NCBI GenBank assembly: GCA_029258515.1
Contig: JARHYK010000032.1
Coordinates: 97,287-161,286, forward strand
From: Clostridia bacterium
GTDB taxonomy: Bacteria; Bacillota; Clostridia; TANB77; CAG-508
Length of the DNA: 64,000 nucleotides
Direction: 5' to 3'
Shown here: positions 18,198 to 27,271 of the stretch, in pieces
Layout: the number at the start of each line of letters is the position of its first letter
Numbering within the stretch: the first letter of the stretch is position 1
Notes under the pieces: generated by a model
What the model was told of the DNA's origin: nothing
The model's input: only the letters and a program-made list of their open reading frames with translations
The model's database searches: none
Program-made: the position numbers and the translations under genes

Positions 18198-18575
18198 TTA
18201 CTTACACTCCCCATAAATCATTTTAAACATTTCAATTACATCATTTTCATCTATCTCAAATCTGTTAGAAATATCAACTATTTTTTCTATATATTTTTCT
18301 ATATCCTTTTGTGCTTGCTCTTTTGCCATCTCTGTATTTTTAGGTGCTACAAATGTACCTTTACCTTGTATAGATTTTAGATACCCTTCTTTTTCTAATT
18401 CGTCATAGGCTTTTTTTATAGTCATAGCACTTATTTTTATATCTTGTGCTAATACTCTAATAGATGGTAATAGCTCATCTTCGTTCAGTTCTCCTTCTAA
18501 TATTTGATTTATAATAGATTTTTTTATTTGCTCATATATTGGAACAGAACTGCTATTACTAATAATCATCTTCAT
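18198..18575 (-). CDS. GntR-family (YtrA subfamily) transcriptional regulator
   Basis: 125 residues: an N-terminal winged helix (PIYEQIKKSIINQIL, LPSIRVLAQDI, YLKSIQGKGTFV) and a short helical tail of about 45 residues, the hallmark of the YtrA subfamily. The ATG at 18575 follows GGAGGCGATAAT. It is first in the operon and probably represses it through the repeats that overlap its promoter at 18590-18635. Confidence 0.92.
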   Translation of the reverse strand: MKMIISNSSSVPIYEQIKKSIINQILEGELNEDELLPSIRVLAQDIKISAMTIKKAYDELEKEGYLKSIQGKGTFVAPKNTEMAKEQAQKDIEKYIEKIVDISNRFEIDENDVIEMFKMIYGECK

Positions 18576-18589
18576 ATTATCGCCTCCTT

Positions 18590-18635
18590 GTTATACAACA
18601 TATAACACTATACAACACTATATAACACTTGTCAA
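18590..18635 (-). promoter_or_regulatory. promoter with tandem operator of the GntR/ABC operon
   Basis: On the minus strand TTGACA (18635-18630), a 17-bp spacer and TATAGT (18612-18607) form a near-consensus promoter. The spacer and flanks consist of repeated AGTGTTATAT / AGTGTTGTAT units, as expected for a YtrA-type operator. Confidence 0.8.
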
Positions 18636-18663
18636 TAGTTTTATTAAAATTTTTATTTTCAGG

Positions 18664-18698
18664 CACAAAAAAAGCAGATATTCTCTGCTTTTTGCACC
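18664..18698. terminator. hairpin between the GntR promoter and the GNAT relic
   Basis: AAAAAGCAGA pairs with TCTGCTTTTT around a short loop; T-rich on the plus strand and A-rich on the other side, so it could act on both strands. Confidence 0.55.
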
Positions 18699-18719
18699 TC
18701 TAAAAATTGTAATTTATAT

Positions 18720-19012
18720 CTATCCCTTCTTTATTAGTTTTTCAAATGATTTACTATTTAATATAGTACTAGATACAAATTTTCCATTATAAAAGTTAGC
18801 CCAATTATTAAATATGCACGTAACATTTTTCGCTATCTTCTGTACTATCTACTACTTTAAATCCATAATGCTCAAAAAATTTCTTTTCTCCTAGATATGT
18901 TTTTTTTGATGTTAAAGTACATATACCACTCGTGCCTTTTTCTTTTGAATCGTTTATTGCATATTCTAACAGTTCTTTTCCAATACCTTTTCCTTTAAAA
19001 ATGTGGTGCCTA
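18720..19012 (-). pseudogene. GNAT acetyltransferase relic
   Basis: Only the 3' part remains. It reads NRHHIFKGKGIGKELLEYA (the acetyl-CoA binding Q/RxxGxG/A region), then KGTSGICTLTS and FFEHYGFKVVDS. The frame then breaks at 18819, where removing one base joins it to FNNWANFYNGKF and the natural stop at 18720. The 5' part is missing and abuts a dispersed repeat at 19017, suggesting deletion at the repeat. Confidence 0.75.
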
Positions 19013-19016
19013 TTAC

Positions 19017-19085
19017 TTTGATTTTGTGCAAAAAGAAATATCTTCCAATAATAAGAAGTCTCTTCTGATACTCCCTACTTTCTTT
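19017..19085. repeat. dispersed repeat, right half
   Basis: Matches 16325-16393: CTTTGATTTTGTGCAA, then AATAATAAGAAGT and CTGATACTCCCTA. It marks the broken 5' edge of the GNAT relic. Confidence 0.75.
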
Positions 19086-19280
19086 CTTATAATGCCATTA
19101 TTTTTAATCTTTTTTATAACTTCTTCTATTTCCTCCATTAATGAATTAGTTAATATGAAAGATGATTTAAGATTATATTATTGGATACTTGATGCAATAA
19201 AATCATATGAAGAAAATAAGATAATGGATTTACATACAATAAAAATGGAAAATGATGTTATGAACATTGATTTAATTTAA
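19086..19280 (+). pseudogene. short ORF end, unidentified
   Basis: An open frame runs to a stop at 19280. Its first third lies in the dispersed repeat, so only about the last 60 codons (ELVNMKDDLRLYYWILDAIK and onward) could derive from a real protein. There is no ribosome binding site; probably a gene tail left by rearrangement. Confidence 0.25.
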
Positions 19281-19325
19281 AAAAAATAATATAGAACTAC
19301 ATTTATGTAATTCTATATTATTTTT
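19281..19325. terminator. bidirectional terminator at the metG 3' end
   Basis: A 15-bp perfect stem (AATAATATAGAA core) flanked by A-tract and T-tract, overlapping the metG stop codon. Confidence 0.85.
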
Positions 19326-20910
19326 ATTTTCTTTCAAATAATGGTTCTATATTATTTAATTCTATTGCTTCTAATTTATCAATATATTCCCATCTATTAA
19401 TTCTTATACTCAGATAATTTCTTATTTTTTTAGATGTTTTAGGCATAAATGGTTCTATTATGTTAGCCATATTAGCTATAGAAACTGAACATGTATATAT
19501 TACATTATTAAATTCTGTTAAATTTTCTTTATATAACACCCAAGGCTTTCTTTCATCATAATATTTATTTAAGTAATCTAATATATCTATTATATTTAAA
19601 GTTGCTTTTCTAAATTCAATATTTTCAATATTCCTAGATATTTCTTCATATTTTTGTTTAATATATTCTTCAATGTCATTATCCATTGTCCCATTTGGAA
19701 TTTGTGTCAACCCTTTATATTTTAATGTTCTATTAACGAAATTTCCTAGTTTATTTGTAATTTCATTATGAGTCATAATGTAATCATCTATATTAAAATT
19801 TGCATCTTTACTTTCTGGTCCATTTTTTATCAAATGAAATCTTAATGTTTCTGTGTCAAATTTATCTAGCGCTTCTAATATAGTCATGCCTATACCTTTA
19901 CTTTTTGAAAATTTTTGTTCATTAAAATTTAAATATTCTGTTGATACTATAGAATTTGGAAGCTTCATATTATCATCTAAACCTAAAAGTAAACCTGGCA
20001 AAATTAATGTGTGAAAAACAATATTATCCTTTCCATGTACCATATATATTTTTCCATTCGTTATTTTATTATTTTTCCACCACTCTTCCCAATTTAGGTT
20101 ATTTTCTTCACAATACTTCATTGTTGCTGTTAAGTATCCTAGTACAGCATCAATCCATACATACATCTTTTTATCTTCAAATCCTTCAACAGGTATATCT
20201 ACACCCCAATCCAAATTTCTAGTAACAGCTCTTTCTTTTAGCCCCTCTTTAAGGTATTTATTCGATTCATTTTGAGCATTTTTTCTCCATCTTTTTTCAT
20301 TTTCAGAAACATATTTTTCAATTTTTGATTGTAATAATGGTAATTCTAAGTATAAATTTTTATTATCCTTTATTGTTGTCAATGAACCACAATCAACACA
20401 ATATGCTTGTCTCAAGTCTTTCTTTGTTGGAACATACCCACAATCACATTGATCTCCCTTTGTCTCCTTCCCACAATTTGGACAAATTAATTTCAATTCT
20501 CTATCTGCTACAAATTTACTACATTTTTCACAATAATTATCTTTATCTAATTTTTCTACAATATATCCATTATCATATATTTTTCTAAACAATTCTTGTA
20601 CTTTCTCTTTATGATACTCGTCTTCTGTTTTAGTATATAAGTCATAAGAAAAATCCATTTTTTTAAATACTTCCGAAAATTCTTCATGGTATTTTTCAGC
20701 AATTTCTTTAGCTGTTATTTTTTCTTTTTTGGCTCTTTCTGTTATCGGTGTCCCATGACAATCTGTACCAGATACATAAATAACATCATCCCCTACTAAT
20801 CTATGATATCGAGCAAGTACATCACCAGATATTAATGCTGCTAAATGTCCTAAATGTAAAGAACTATTTGCATAAGGCCATGCCCCTCCAACAATAATTT
20901 TTCTATTCAT
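19324..20910 (-). CDS. metG: methionyl-tRNA synthetase, MetRS2-like
   Basis: Charges tRNA-Met in the cytoplasm. 528 residues from the ATG at 20910; an in-frame GTG at 20919 sits directly after the GGAG and is rejected. HLGH (normally HIGH) is near the N-terminus and KFSKSKG (KMSKS loop) at about residue 330. Two zinc knuckles lie in the connective insert (CEKCSKF, CPNCGKE, CDCGY and CVDCGS). The double knuckle and the KFSKS form are typical of archaeal/eukaryal-like MetRS2 rather than the usual clostridial enzyme, and the C-terminal tRNA-binding domain is absent. MetRS2 enzymes in other Gram-positives resist MetRS inhibitors; resistance here is inference. It is flanked by relics and overlaps a short P-loop leader ORF. 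Confidence 0.92.
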   Translation of the reverse strand: MNRKIIVGGAWPYANSSLHLGHLAALISGDVLARYHRLVGDDVIYVSGTDCHGTPITERAKKEKITAKEIAEKYHEEFSEVFKKMDFSYDLYTKTEDEYHKEKVQELFRKIYDNGYIVEKLDKDNYCEKCSKFVADRELKLICPNCGKETKGDQCDCGYVPTKKDLRQAYCVDCGSLTTIKDNKNLYLELPLLQSKIEKYVSENEKRWRKNAQNESNKYLKEGLKERAVTRNLDWGVDIPVEGFEDKKMYVWIDAVLGYLTATMKYCEENNLNWEEWWKNNKITNGKIYMVHGKDNIVFHTLILPGLLLGLDDNMKLPNSIVSTEYLNFNEQKFSKSKGIGMTILEALDKFDTETLRFHLIKNGPESKDANFNIDDYIMTHNEITNKLGNFVNRTLKYKGLTQIPNGTMDNDIEEYIKQKYEEISRNIENIEFRKATLNIIDILDYLNKYYDERKPWVLYKENLTEFNNVIYTCSVSIANMANIIEPFMPKTSKKIRNYLSIRINRWEYIDKLEAIELNNIEPLFERK

Positions 20911-20995
20911 TTTTTTCACACTCCGTATTATATGCTAAAATTTTACCAGCAGTAGTTTTGCCAGGGCCTGTTTCACCCATAATAATAATTCCCAT
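20903..20995 (-). CDS. 30-residue P-loop leader ORF coupled to metG
   Basis: ATG at 20995 behind AAGGGGAA, reading MGIIIMGETGPGKTTAGKIL and stopping at 20903, so its last codons overlap the metG start by 8 bases in another frame. It is the N-terminus of a nucleoside-kinase-like P-loop protein cut off after Walker A. It may be a relic, or now serve only to couple translation to metG. The next intact gene upstream is also a small P-loop kinase. Confidence 0.5.
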   Translation of the reverse strand: MGIIIMGETGPGKTTAGKILAYNTECEKNE

Positions 20996-21100
20996 ATATA
21001 TTCCCCTTATAATTTCTATATCTTCATTATTATAATTGTTTGTAATTTTTATTTTTCTTCTCTAGCTTATCATTATCTATCGTATGTATAATTAGCATTT

Positions 21101-21129
21101 ATTCTATATCAAGATGGCATAATTGTCAA
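21101..21129 (-). promoter_or_regulatory. promoter of the leader ORF and metG
   Basis: TTGACA (21129-21124), a 17-bp spacer and TAGAAT (21106-21101) on the minus strand, about 100 bases before the leader ORF. No T-box leader is visible between it and metG. Confidence 0.75.
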
Positions 21130-21216
21130 TATTTTCAAGTAAGATTTATATTTTTATTGTGTAGGTTAGTCAATCATATGTCACACTTTTTTTGAACAAT
21201 GTATAGTTTAAACACT

Positions 21217-21470
21217 CTATATTGTTCTAAGTGATTCTCCTTGACTTTTATATTTTTTTATTAACTCATTGGGACTAAGCCATCCTAATGGTCTTATTGG
21301 GAAATTATTATATTCTTTTCTCCATTCTGCTCCTCGATTTCTTAAATCTTCTAAACTGCAAAATACTTTATTATAATAAAATCTTTCTTGATCTTTTCTA
21401 TGACTTAATTCTTCTTGTGTAATCTCAAATTTTGTTTTTTATTTTTCAAAAATGCTTGCCAACTTAATCT
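21217..21470 (-). pseudogene. C-terminal fragment of a DDE integrase-core transposase
   Basis: The minus strand reads HRKDQERFYYNKVF, then CSLEDLRNRGAEWRKEYNN, then FPIRPLGWLSPNEL and a stop at 21217. This is the last third of an rve-type transposase (IS3/IS481-like) after the catalytic Glu region. The N-terminal half is missing. TGTCACACTTTTTT just beyond the stop (21179) may be the surviving inverted terminal repeat. Confidence 0.75.
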
Positions 21471-21521
21471 ATTAGTAAATCCAAGAACTGCTCTTTTATT
21501 TAGTTTTTAACTATAAAAAAT

Positions 21522-21545
21522 ATGACACTCTATAACAAGTGTCAT
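21522..21545 (-). terminator. terminator of the P-loop kinase gene
   Basis: ATGACACT (21522-21529) pairs with AGTGTCAT (21538-21545), followed on the minus strand by ATTTTTTA. Confidence 0.75.
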
Positions 21546-21567
21546 TTATAAATATTTAGTTATCTTT

Positions 21568-22140
21568 TTATACTTCTAAAGTTTCTAATATTGTTTCAAA
21601 AATTTTTTCTCTGTTTTTAGATGTGTCTATATATTTTATTCCATATTTAGGACATTCTTTTTTTAACATTTCATTATTATTGTACCAATCTTGTGCATGT
21701 TTAAGCATGTAGTCTGTTGGTAAACCGTATGTCCAACTTTCTTTAGTATCATATTTAAGGCATTGAGCAACCATATCTTCTGGCTTTAAGTCTCCTAGTC
21801 CTAAACACAGAACAATTGTATCTTCAAAATCAACCATTTCTTTTACTATTTTAGGGTGCAATTGACCACTTTCTAAAATAATTCCATATTGCTCTGTATC
21901 TTTTACTTTTTGTAATTTAAAGAATTCCATTAAAGTCCTTTGAAAATATTCTCCATGTTCGAATTTTTTTTGTACATCTACATTTTCTCTATAGTATTTT
22001 TCTTCATTTTTTGCTTTTATTAATGCCCATTTCAAACAATCACTATGTATTAAATTGTAATTATTATATTTATTTTTGATCATTTTACTTAAAGTAGTTT
22101 TTCCTGCTCTACCAATTCCCATAATTAATATATTTTTCAT
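21568..22140 (-). CDS. small P-loop kinase-like NTPase
   Basis: 190-residue cytosolic protein with Walker A GIGRAGKTTLS (about 7-17) and HSD (about 32-34), which resembles the phosphate-acceptor region of nucleoside/nucleotide kinases. Later are a VLCLGLGDL strand and a TYGLPTDYMLKHAQDWY helix. No exact family or substrate can be assigned. Monocistronic, with a terminator 23 bases downstream. The 30-residue leader before metG looks like the beginning of a related protein. Confidence 0.6.
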   Translation of the reverse strand: MKNILIMGIGRAGKTTLSKMIKNKYNNYNLIHSDCLKWALIKAKNEEKYYRENVDVQKKFEHGEYFQRTLMEFFKLQKVKDTEQYGIILESGQLHPKIVKEMVDFEDTIVLCLGLGDLKPEDMVAQCLKYDTKESWTYGLPTDYMLKHAQDWYNNNEMLKKECPKYGIKYIDTSKNREKIFETILETLEV

Positions 22141-22276
22141 TATATTTTTTCCTTTCTTTTACCTATTATAGTTCCTTATTTTTTTCTATTAAACTTTTAA
22201 AATATTTTAGATAAATTAATAGCTATTTTTTATTTAATTTTTCATGTAATAATTCATTATTTGATATATTTTTATA

Positions 22277-23629
22277 TTATTTATAAAGATGTATAAACAT
22301 ATCTATCTTATCTAAAAATTCATCATTATTTTTAGTTTCAGTCATTTTTTTAATAACTTGTTCTGTGACTTCAGCAACTGGTAAACTATTCATAGCTTTT
22401 CTAAGAGCAAAAACAGTTTCTTTTTCCTTTTTAGTTAATAATAAGTCTTCTCTTCTTGTTCCTGATTTGTTAATATCGATAGCTGGGAAAATACGTTTTT
22501 CAGATAATTTTCTATCTAAGTGAACTTCCATATTACCTGTTCCCTTAAACTCTTCAAATATAACATCATCCATTCTACTACCAGTATCAACTAAAGCTGT
22601 TGCTAAAATAGTTAAACTACCACCAAATTCTATATTTCTAGCAGCACCAAAGAATTTTTTAGGCTTATGTAATGCTGCTGGATCAAGACCACCAGATAGA
22701 GTTCTACCAGATGAAGGAATAACTAAATTATATGCTCTTGCTAATCTTGTAATACTATCTAATAAAATAACAACATCTTTTCCTTGTTCTACTATTCTTT
22801 TAGCTCTTTCTAAAACCATTTCAGCTACTTTAACATGATTATCAGGCAATTCATCAAAAGTTGAATATATAACTCGTCCTTTTATTGAACGCTTCATATC
22901 AGTTACTTCTTCTGGTCTTTCATCTATTAATAAAACAATTAATTCAACTTCTGGATTATTAGTTGTAATACTGTTTGCGATTTTCTTTAAAAGAGTTGTT
23001 TTACCAACTTTAGGTTGAGCAACAATCATACCTCTTTGCCCTTTCCCTATTGGACTTATCAAATCAATCATTCTCATTGCATATTCATTTGATCTAGTCT
23101 CTAATTTCAATTTTTCATTAGGGTATATAGGTGTAAGTTCATCAAATCTTTTTCTTTTTGCAGCTTTTTCTGGATGTTCTCCGTTTACTTCACCTACAAA
23201 AATTAAAGATGGAAATTTTTCACCTTCACGACATCTAGCAATTCCTTTTACGATATCTCCTGTATCTAACTTAAATCTTTTAACTTGAACCATTGATATA
23301 TATACATCTTTAGGAGTAGAAAGATAATTTTCGCCTCTTAAAAATCCATATCCATCAGGTAAAATATCTAAAATTCCTTCTACAATCTGATCTCCATCAT
23401 TTGTTAATTTATAGTCTACAATAGGTTCACCATTTTTATCATATTGAATTTGATTAGTGATTTTTTCTTCATTTTCATTCACATCAATATTTTTTTCTGT
23501 ATCTATTTTTAATACTTGATTTAATATTTCAAGTAACTCTTCTTTTTTTAATTTTGATATGTTTTTTATATTGTTTTCTTTAGCTAAAGAACGTAATTCA
23601 ACTAAAGTCATTTCTTCTAGCTTAGACAT
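22277..23629 (-). CDS. rho: transcription termination factor Rho
   Basis: 450 residues, full length. The N-terminal Rho_N helices ([15 protein letters not shown]) are followed by the cold-shock-like RNA-binding domain ([10 protein letters not shown]). The ATPase domain carries Walker [16 protein letters not shown] (about 205-220), [13 protein letters not shown] and [13 protein letters not shown] hexameric RNA helicase that ends untranslated transcripts. AGGAGG precedes the ATG closely. Monocistronic, with 190 bases of gene-free DNA upstream. Confidence 0.97.
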   Translation of the reverse strand: MSKLEEMTLVELRSLAKENNIKNISKLKKEELLEILNQVLKIDTEKNIDVNENEEKITNQIQYDKNGEPIVDYKLTNDGDQIVEGILDILPDGYGFLRGENYLSTPKDVYISMVQVKRFKLDTGDIVKGIARCREGEKFPSLIFVGEVNGEHPEKAAKRKRFDELTPIYPNEKLKLETRSNEYAMRMIDLISPIGKGQRGMIVAQPKVGKTTLLKKIANSITTNNPEVELIVLLIDERPEEVTDMKRSIKGRVIYSTFDELPDNHVKVAEMVLERAKRIVEQGKDVVILLDSITRLARAYNLVIPSSGRTLSGGLDPAALHKPKKFFGAARNIEFGGSLTILATALVDTGSRMDDVIFEEFKGTGNMEVHLDRKLSEKRIFPAIDINKSGTRREDLLLTKKEKETVFALRKAMNSLPVAEVTEQVIKKMTETKNNDEFLDKIDMFIHLYK

Positions 23630-23778
23630 AAATTTCCTCCTTTATTAAATATATTTTGTTTTTTGGATTTATAAAATTGATATAATTAAAATTTGAAATA
23701 ATTGTAACCATAGATAATATATAAATATTATAACATAAATTTACAAAATATGGAATACTTTTAAAAAAGAAAATAAAA

Positions 23779-23803
23779 AGAAAGTGATTTGTTTCACTTT
23801 CCG
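23779..23803 (-). terminator. terminator of the yabP-yabQ-divIC cluster
   Basis: GAAAGTGA pairs with TCACTTTC, followed on the minus strand by TTTTTATTTTC; 28 bases after the divIC stop codon. Confidence 0.75.
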
Positions 23804-23831
23804 AATAGTTGAATATTAATCATTACGTAAA

Positions 23832-24107
23832 TTAAAAGCCTGTATCTAAATATACTTTTTCATTTGGCAAATACATATCTAAATTTTTTCTAGCAGTTTC
23901 TTCAATAAACTCTTTTGATGATATGTCTTGTTTCTTTTTAGATAATTCTTCGTTATATTCTTTTTGTTCTTCAATTTGCACTGATAAATCTTCACAATTT
24001 TTTGCATATTGATTAAGTATTTTTTGTTGATTTATAAATGTAATAAGTGCATAAATTGCAGCACAAACTATAATTATAAAATTTATTATTTTTTTATTTT
24101 TCTTCAT
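23832..24107 (-). CDS. septum formation initiator, DivIC/FtsL-type
   Basis: 91 residues from the ATG at 24107: a short basic N-terminus, one transmembrane helix (FIIIVCAAIYALITF), then a coiled coil and the family end motif ARKNLDMYLPNE. Part of the FtsB/FtsL/FtsQ-like divisome bridge. A longer frame from a GTG at 24149 lacks a ribosome binding site. It sits last in the conserved yabP-yabQ-divIC order known from endospore formers. An ATCC-GAAA-GGAT mini-hairpin lies just before the gene. Confidence 0.88.
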   Translation of the reverse strand: MKKNKKIINFIIIVCAAIYALITFINQQKILNQYAKNCEDLSVQIEEQKEYNEELSKKKQDISSKEFIEETARKNLDMYLPNEKVYLDTGF

Positions 24108-24167
24108 AAGTATCTCATCTCTCCACTTCCAAATCCTTTCGGATGACACTATTTATAATATTCTACA

Positions 24168-24684
24168 TTATTTCTTAAATTCCTTCTTTTTTTTAAAATT
24201 TATACCTTTTTTTAATTTTTTTGTACTTTTTATTAAATTCTTCGACAAAAAATGTCTTATATTTATAATTATGAATGAAACAGGCTTTAAAAATACTTTC
24301 CTTAATATTTTGGCTAGAAATTTAATAGGTATTTTTAGTATTTTTATTAATTTATTTATTGCAAATTTAATTTTTTCTATAATAAAAACATTAATTTTTA
24401 TAAAATATTTACTTATTGTCAACATATATACTAGACATCCAATTAAAATACCGTATAAATACATAAATTCTTAGTTCTCCACTTGCAAATCTGAATAGAG
24501 AAAATAATACTATAGCACCTGTAATTAAGCAAAAAAATATATCTTCAATATATGTAACTAAATCTTTAGTATTAAAAGTTTTTCTAAGAATTCTAAAAAA
24601 ATCAAATAATATTCCTATTATAATACCAACTATAATAAATACGACAAAAATATAGGCCTGATGAAGTACCATAAATTCCTCCAA
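24168..24684 (-). CDS. yabQ: spore cortex biosynthesis protein YabQ, with a frameshift
   Basis: Integral membrane protein required for cortex formation in the forespore outer membrane of Bacillus. As given, the frame breaks after the third helix. One extra base at 24453 (sense ATACGGTATT, expected ATAGGTATT) separates a 5' part ending ELRIYVF from a 3' part IGILIGCLVYMLTISKYF. Without it the protein is 171 residues with four helices and a Lys-rich tail, normal for YabQ. The start follows yabP by 3 bases. Probably a sequence error rather than a dead gene. Confidence 0.85.
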
Positions 24685-24687
24685 TCA

Positions 24688-24987
24688 CTATTTAAATATT
24701 TTACTTAATAATCCTCCTCCTTTTTCATTTTCTAAAGATTTGTCACTGTATGACAAACATGATATTTTTCCTTCTGTTATAACTTCAGAAGTGTCAATAC
24801 TTAATTTATTAACATGAATGTTTTCTCCTTTAATTGTTAATAATCCTAGCTCTGTTTCTAATATAACTACTTGATCATCAAAACTTAAAACATCTTTAAC
24901 ACCTGAAATTGTGAGTTTTTCTCTGTTTTCCAAAATGATATTTTGAATTACTCCTGTATTAATTATTTTTCTTTCATCAATAGTCAT
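24688..24987 (-). CDS. yabP: sporulation protein YabP
   Basis: 99 residues of the YabP/YqfC family, a soluble beta-rich sporulation protein. Family features are NREKLTISGVKDVLSFDD, LETELGLLTIKGENIHV and a closing LSYSD. GGGGGG lies 5-6 bases upstream of the ATG. First gene of the yabP-yabQ-divIC operon; its presence indicates an endospore-forming ancestry. Confidence 0.93.
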   Translation of the reverse strand: MTIDERKIINTGVIQNIILENREKLTISGVKDVLSFDDQVVILETELGLLTIKGENIHVNKLSIDTSEVITEGKISCLSYSDKSLENEKGGGLLSKIFK

Positions 24988-25062
24988 TTTATTCCCCCCA
25001 ATGATATATATTATCTATATTTATATATATTCAAAGGTTGTCTAATTTAGAACATAGAAAAA

Positions 25063-25095
25063 TGAAATAAATGCATTTATTTCATTTTTTTGATT
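25063..25095 (-). terminator. terminator of the aspartate kinase gene
   Basis: AAAATGAAATAAATG pairs with CATTTATTTCATTTT, directly at the stop codon of the minus-strand gene. Confidence 0.8.
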
Positions 25096-26058
25096 TTAGC
25101 TTATAATTATTTTATGTATTTCATTAACAACTTCATCAGCTATCATATCTTTAAAATCTATAGATATCTTGCTTTCAGTCATATTTAATTCTAAAATTTC
25201 TAGGTTATTGTTGTTAATAATTTCCAATATTTCTACAATAGTATTAATATGATTAAACAACCTATTTCCCACAAATGTTAGTCTAGATATATCTTTTTTT
25301 ATAACCGACTTAATATTATCATTTTCAATTTTTTTTGATATTGTTGTACCTAAGCTGTTATTAAAAGTTGATTTGATAATCAGTGGAATATTGTTCTTTT
25401 TAGCTATATTGATTGCCCTATTATTTAATACTTCAGCACCTTCACTAGACATTTCTAACATTTCATTATATGAGAGACTATCATACTTTTTTGCGTCTTT
25501 ATATTTGTTAGGATCAATGCTATATACCCCGTTTACATCTGAATAGATAAAGCATTTCTTAGCATTTAGAGCTATAGCAAGTGCAACTGCAGAAGTGTCA
25601 GAACCTCCCCTTCCCAATGTAGAAATATCTAAATTTTGGTTGTATCCTTGAAAACCTGCTACTATAACAATTTTATTTTGTTTTAACTCCATATTAATTC
25701 TGGCTGTATCAATATTTTCTATTATTGCATTTATGTTTTGATTATTAGTGTAAATTCCCGCTTGCCAACCGGTTAAGGATATAGCTTTATAGCCCATTTC
25801 ATTTAGCAAAATACTTAATTTGGCAATTGATATTTGTTCTCCTGAGCTTACTAATACATCTAATTCTCTATCTATAGGTTTATTTGATAGTTGATATGCC
25901 TCATTTACTAATTTATCAGTAGTTTTTCCTTGAGCAGATACAACAACAATTATATTATTTTTTTTATTGTAATATTCTATTATAGTAGTTGCAACTTTTT
26001 TTAATTTTTCATTTGTAGCAACAGAGCTTCCTCCAAATTTTAAAATAACTGTTTCCAA
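25096..26058 (-). CDS. aspartate kinase
   Basis: First step of the aspartate amino-acid family (phosphorylates L-aspartate). 320 residues from a TTG start at 26058, placed 8 bases after GAGGT; an upstream TTG lies within that site. Kinase motifs are KFGGSSV, VVSAQGKTTDKL, VAGFQG and STLGRGGSDTSAVAL. The C-terminal 80 residues can hold only one ACT-like regulatory unit, making it shorter than the usual 400-450 residues. No other lysine or threonine gene is adjacent. Confidence 0.92.
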   Translation of the reverse strand: METVILKFGGSSVATNEKLKKVATTIIEYYNKKNNIIVVVSAQGKTTDKLVNEAYQLSNKPIDRELDVLVSSGEQISIAKLSILLNEMGYKAISLTGWQAGIYTNNQNINAIIENIDTARINMELKQNKIVIVAGFQGYNQNLDISTLGRGGSDTSAVALAIALNAKKCFIYSDVNGVYSIDPNKYKDAKKYDSLSYNEMLEMSSEGAEVLNNRAINIAKKNNIPLIIKSTFNNSLGTTISKKIENDNIKSVIKKDISRLTFVGNRLFNHINTIVEILEIINNNNLEILELNMTESKISIDFKDMIADEVVNEIHKIIIS

Positions 26059-26079
26059 TTTTATATACCTCAAAAAAAA

Positions 26080-26122
26080 TATAGTAGCAATGTTTTAATA
26101 TAAGCATTACTACTATATTATA
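26080..26122 (-). terminator. terminator of prfB
   Basis: AATATAGTAGCAATG pairs with CATTACTACTATATT around a 12-base loop. Confidence 0.75.
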
Positions 26123-26147
26123 TGTTTTTAGATAAAAAAGTATCAAA

Positions 26148-27250
26148 TTATTTATGTTTTTTTAAATATTCTTCCATAAACTTAGTAATATTTCCATTCA
26201 TAACAGCTTCAACATTTCCGAACTTCGTAATTAGTTCTATGATCTTTAACTAATGTGTATGGGCAAAATACATATGAACGGATTTGACTTCCCCATGCTA
26301 TTTCTTTTTGTTCTCCTTTTAAATCTTCAATTTTTTCTTTATGTTCTTTCTCTTTTAAATCAAATAATTTTGATTTTAACAATTTCATTGCGGTTTCTCT
26401 ATTTTGAATTTGTGAGCGTTCTGATTGACAAGCTACAACTGTGTTAGTTGGAATATGTGTTATTCTTACAGCAGATGAAGTTTTATTGATATGTTGTCCT
26501 CCTGCACCAGATGCTCTATATGTATCAATTCTTAAATCATCTTGACTTATTTCAATTTCTATATCATCAGTTATTTCTGGTAAGACTTCAAGTGATGCAA
26601 AAGATGTGTGCCTTCTTCCACCACTATCAAATGGTGATATTCTCACTAATCTATGTACACCTTTTTCACATTTCATATAACCATATGCATTATTTCCTCT
26701 TATTTCAAATGTAACACTTTTGATACCAGCTTCTTCACCTTCTAAATAATCTAATTCTTTTACCTCAAAACCGTTTTGTGTTGCCCATCTAGTATACATG
26801 CGATAAAGCATTTCTGCCCAATCTTGAGATTCTGTACCTCCTGCACCAGGATGAATTGTTATAATTGCATTATTAGTATCATATTTTTCAGTAAATAAAG
26901 TTTCAATTTCTAAATCTTCTAATTTTTTAGATATATTTTTAGTATTTTTAATAATATCATTTGCTATTTGTTCATCAAATTCATCTTTTAATAATTCAGA
27001 TAATTCAATATAATTTTCAAGGTCTTCTCTAATTTTATTATATTTTTCTAGTTTAGATTTAACTTGTTTTAATTTTGAGAGAACTGTACTTGATTTTTTA
27101 GAATCATTCCAAAAATTTGGATTACCTGTTTCATTTTCTAGTTCTTTTAATTTTTTTTCTAAGCTAGGTATGTCAAAGTGACTCACCCAATTCAGTTAAT
27201 CTATTTAATAACTCTTGCAAAATTTTCATATTTTCCTCAAGTTCAAACAT
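26148..27250 (-). CDS. prfB: peptide chain release factor 2 with programmed +1 frameshift
   Basis: Recognises UGA/UAA stop codons. Translation starts at the ATG at 27250 (after AAGGAGTG) and reads 25 codons to a CTT-TGA-C site (TGA at 27175-27173). There the ribosome must shift +1 to continue with DIPSLEKK, the classic autoregulatory arrangement, with GGGTGAG just upstream as the Shine-Dalgarno-like stimulator. Downstream are the SPFDSGGRRHTSFAS segment and GGQ (ASGAGGQHINKT). A second, non-programmed break occurs near the 3' end: one extra base at 26220 (GTTCGGAAAT, expected GTTGGAAAT) cuts off the conserved GNVEAVMNG...FMEEYLK tail, which continues in the other frame to 26148. Confidence 0.95.
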
Positions 27251-27271
27251 ATATATATTCACACTCCTTGT

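Noticed and set aside
19026..19280. An 84-codon gene
   Set aside because: Its first part lies in a dispersed repeat shared with non-coding DNA, and there is no ribosome binding site; kept only as a possible gene tail.
20911..21100. T-box leader of metG
   Set aside because: The 100-base leader has no T-box bulge sequence or terminator/antiterminator pair.
21179..21545. Complete insertion sequence with both ends
   Set aside because: Only a transposase C-terminus is present, and the right-hand TGTCAT-like end is better explained as the kinase terminator.
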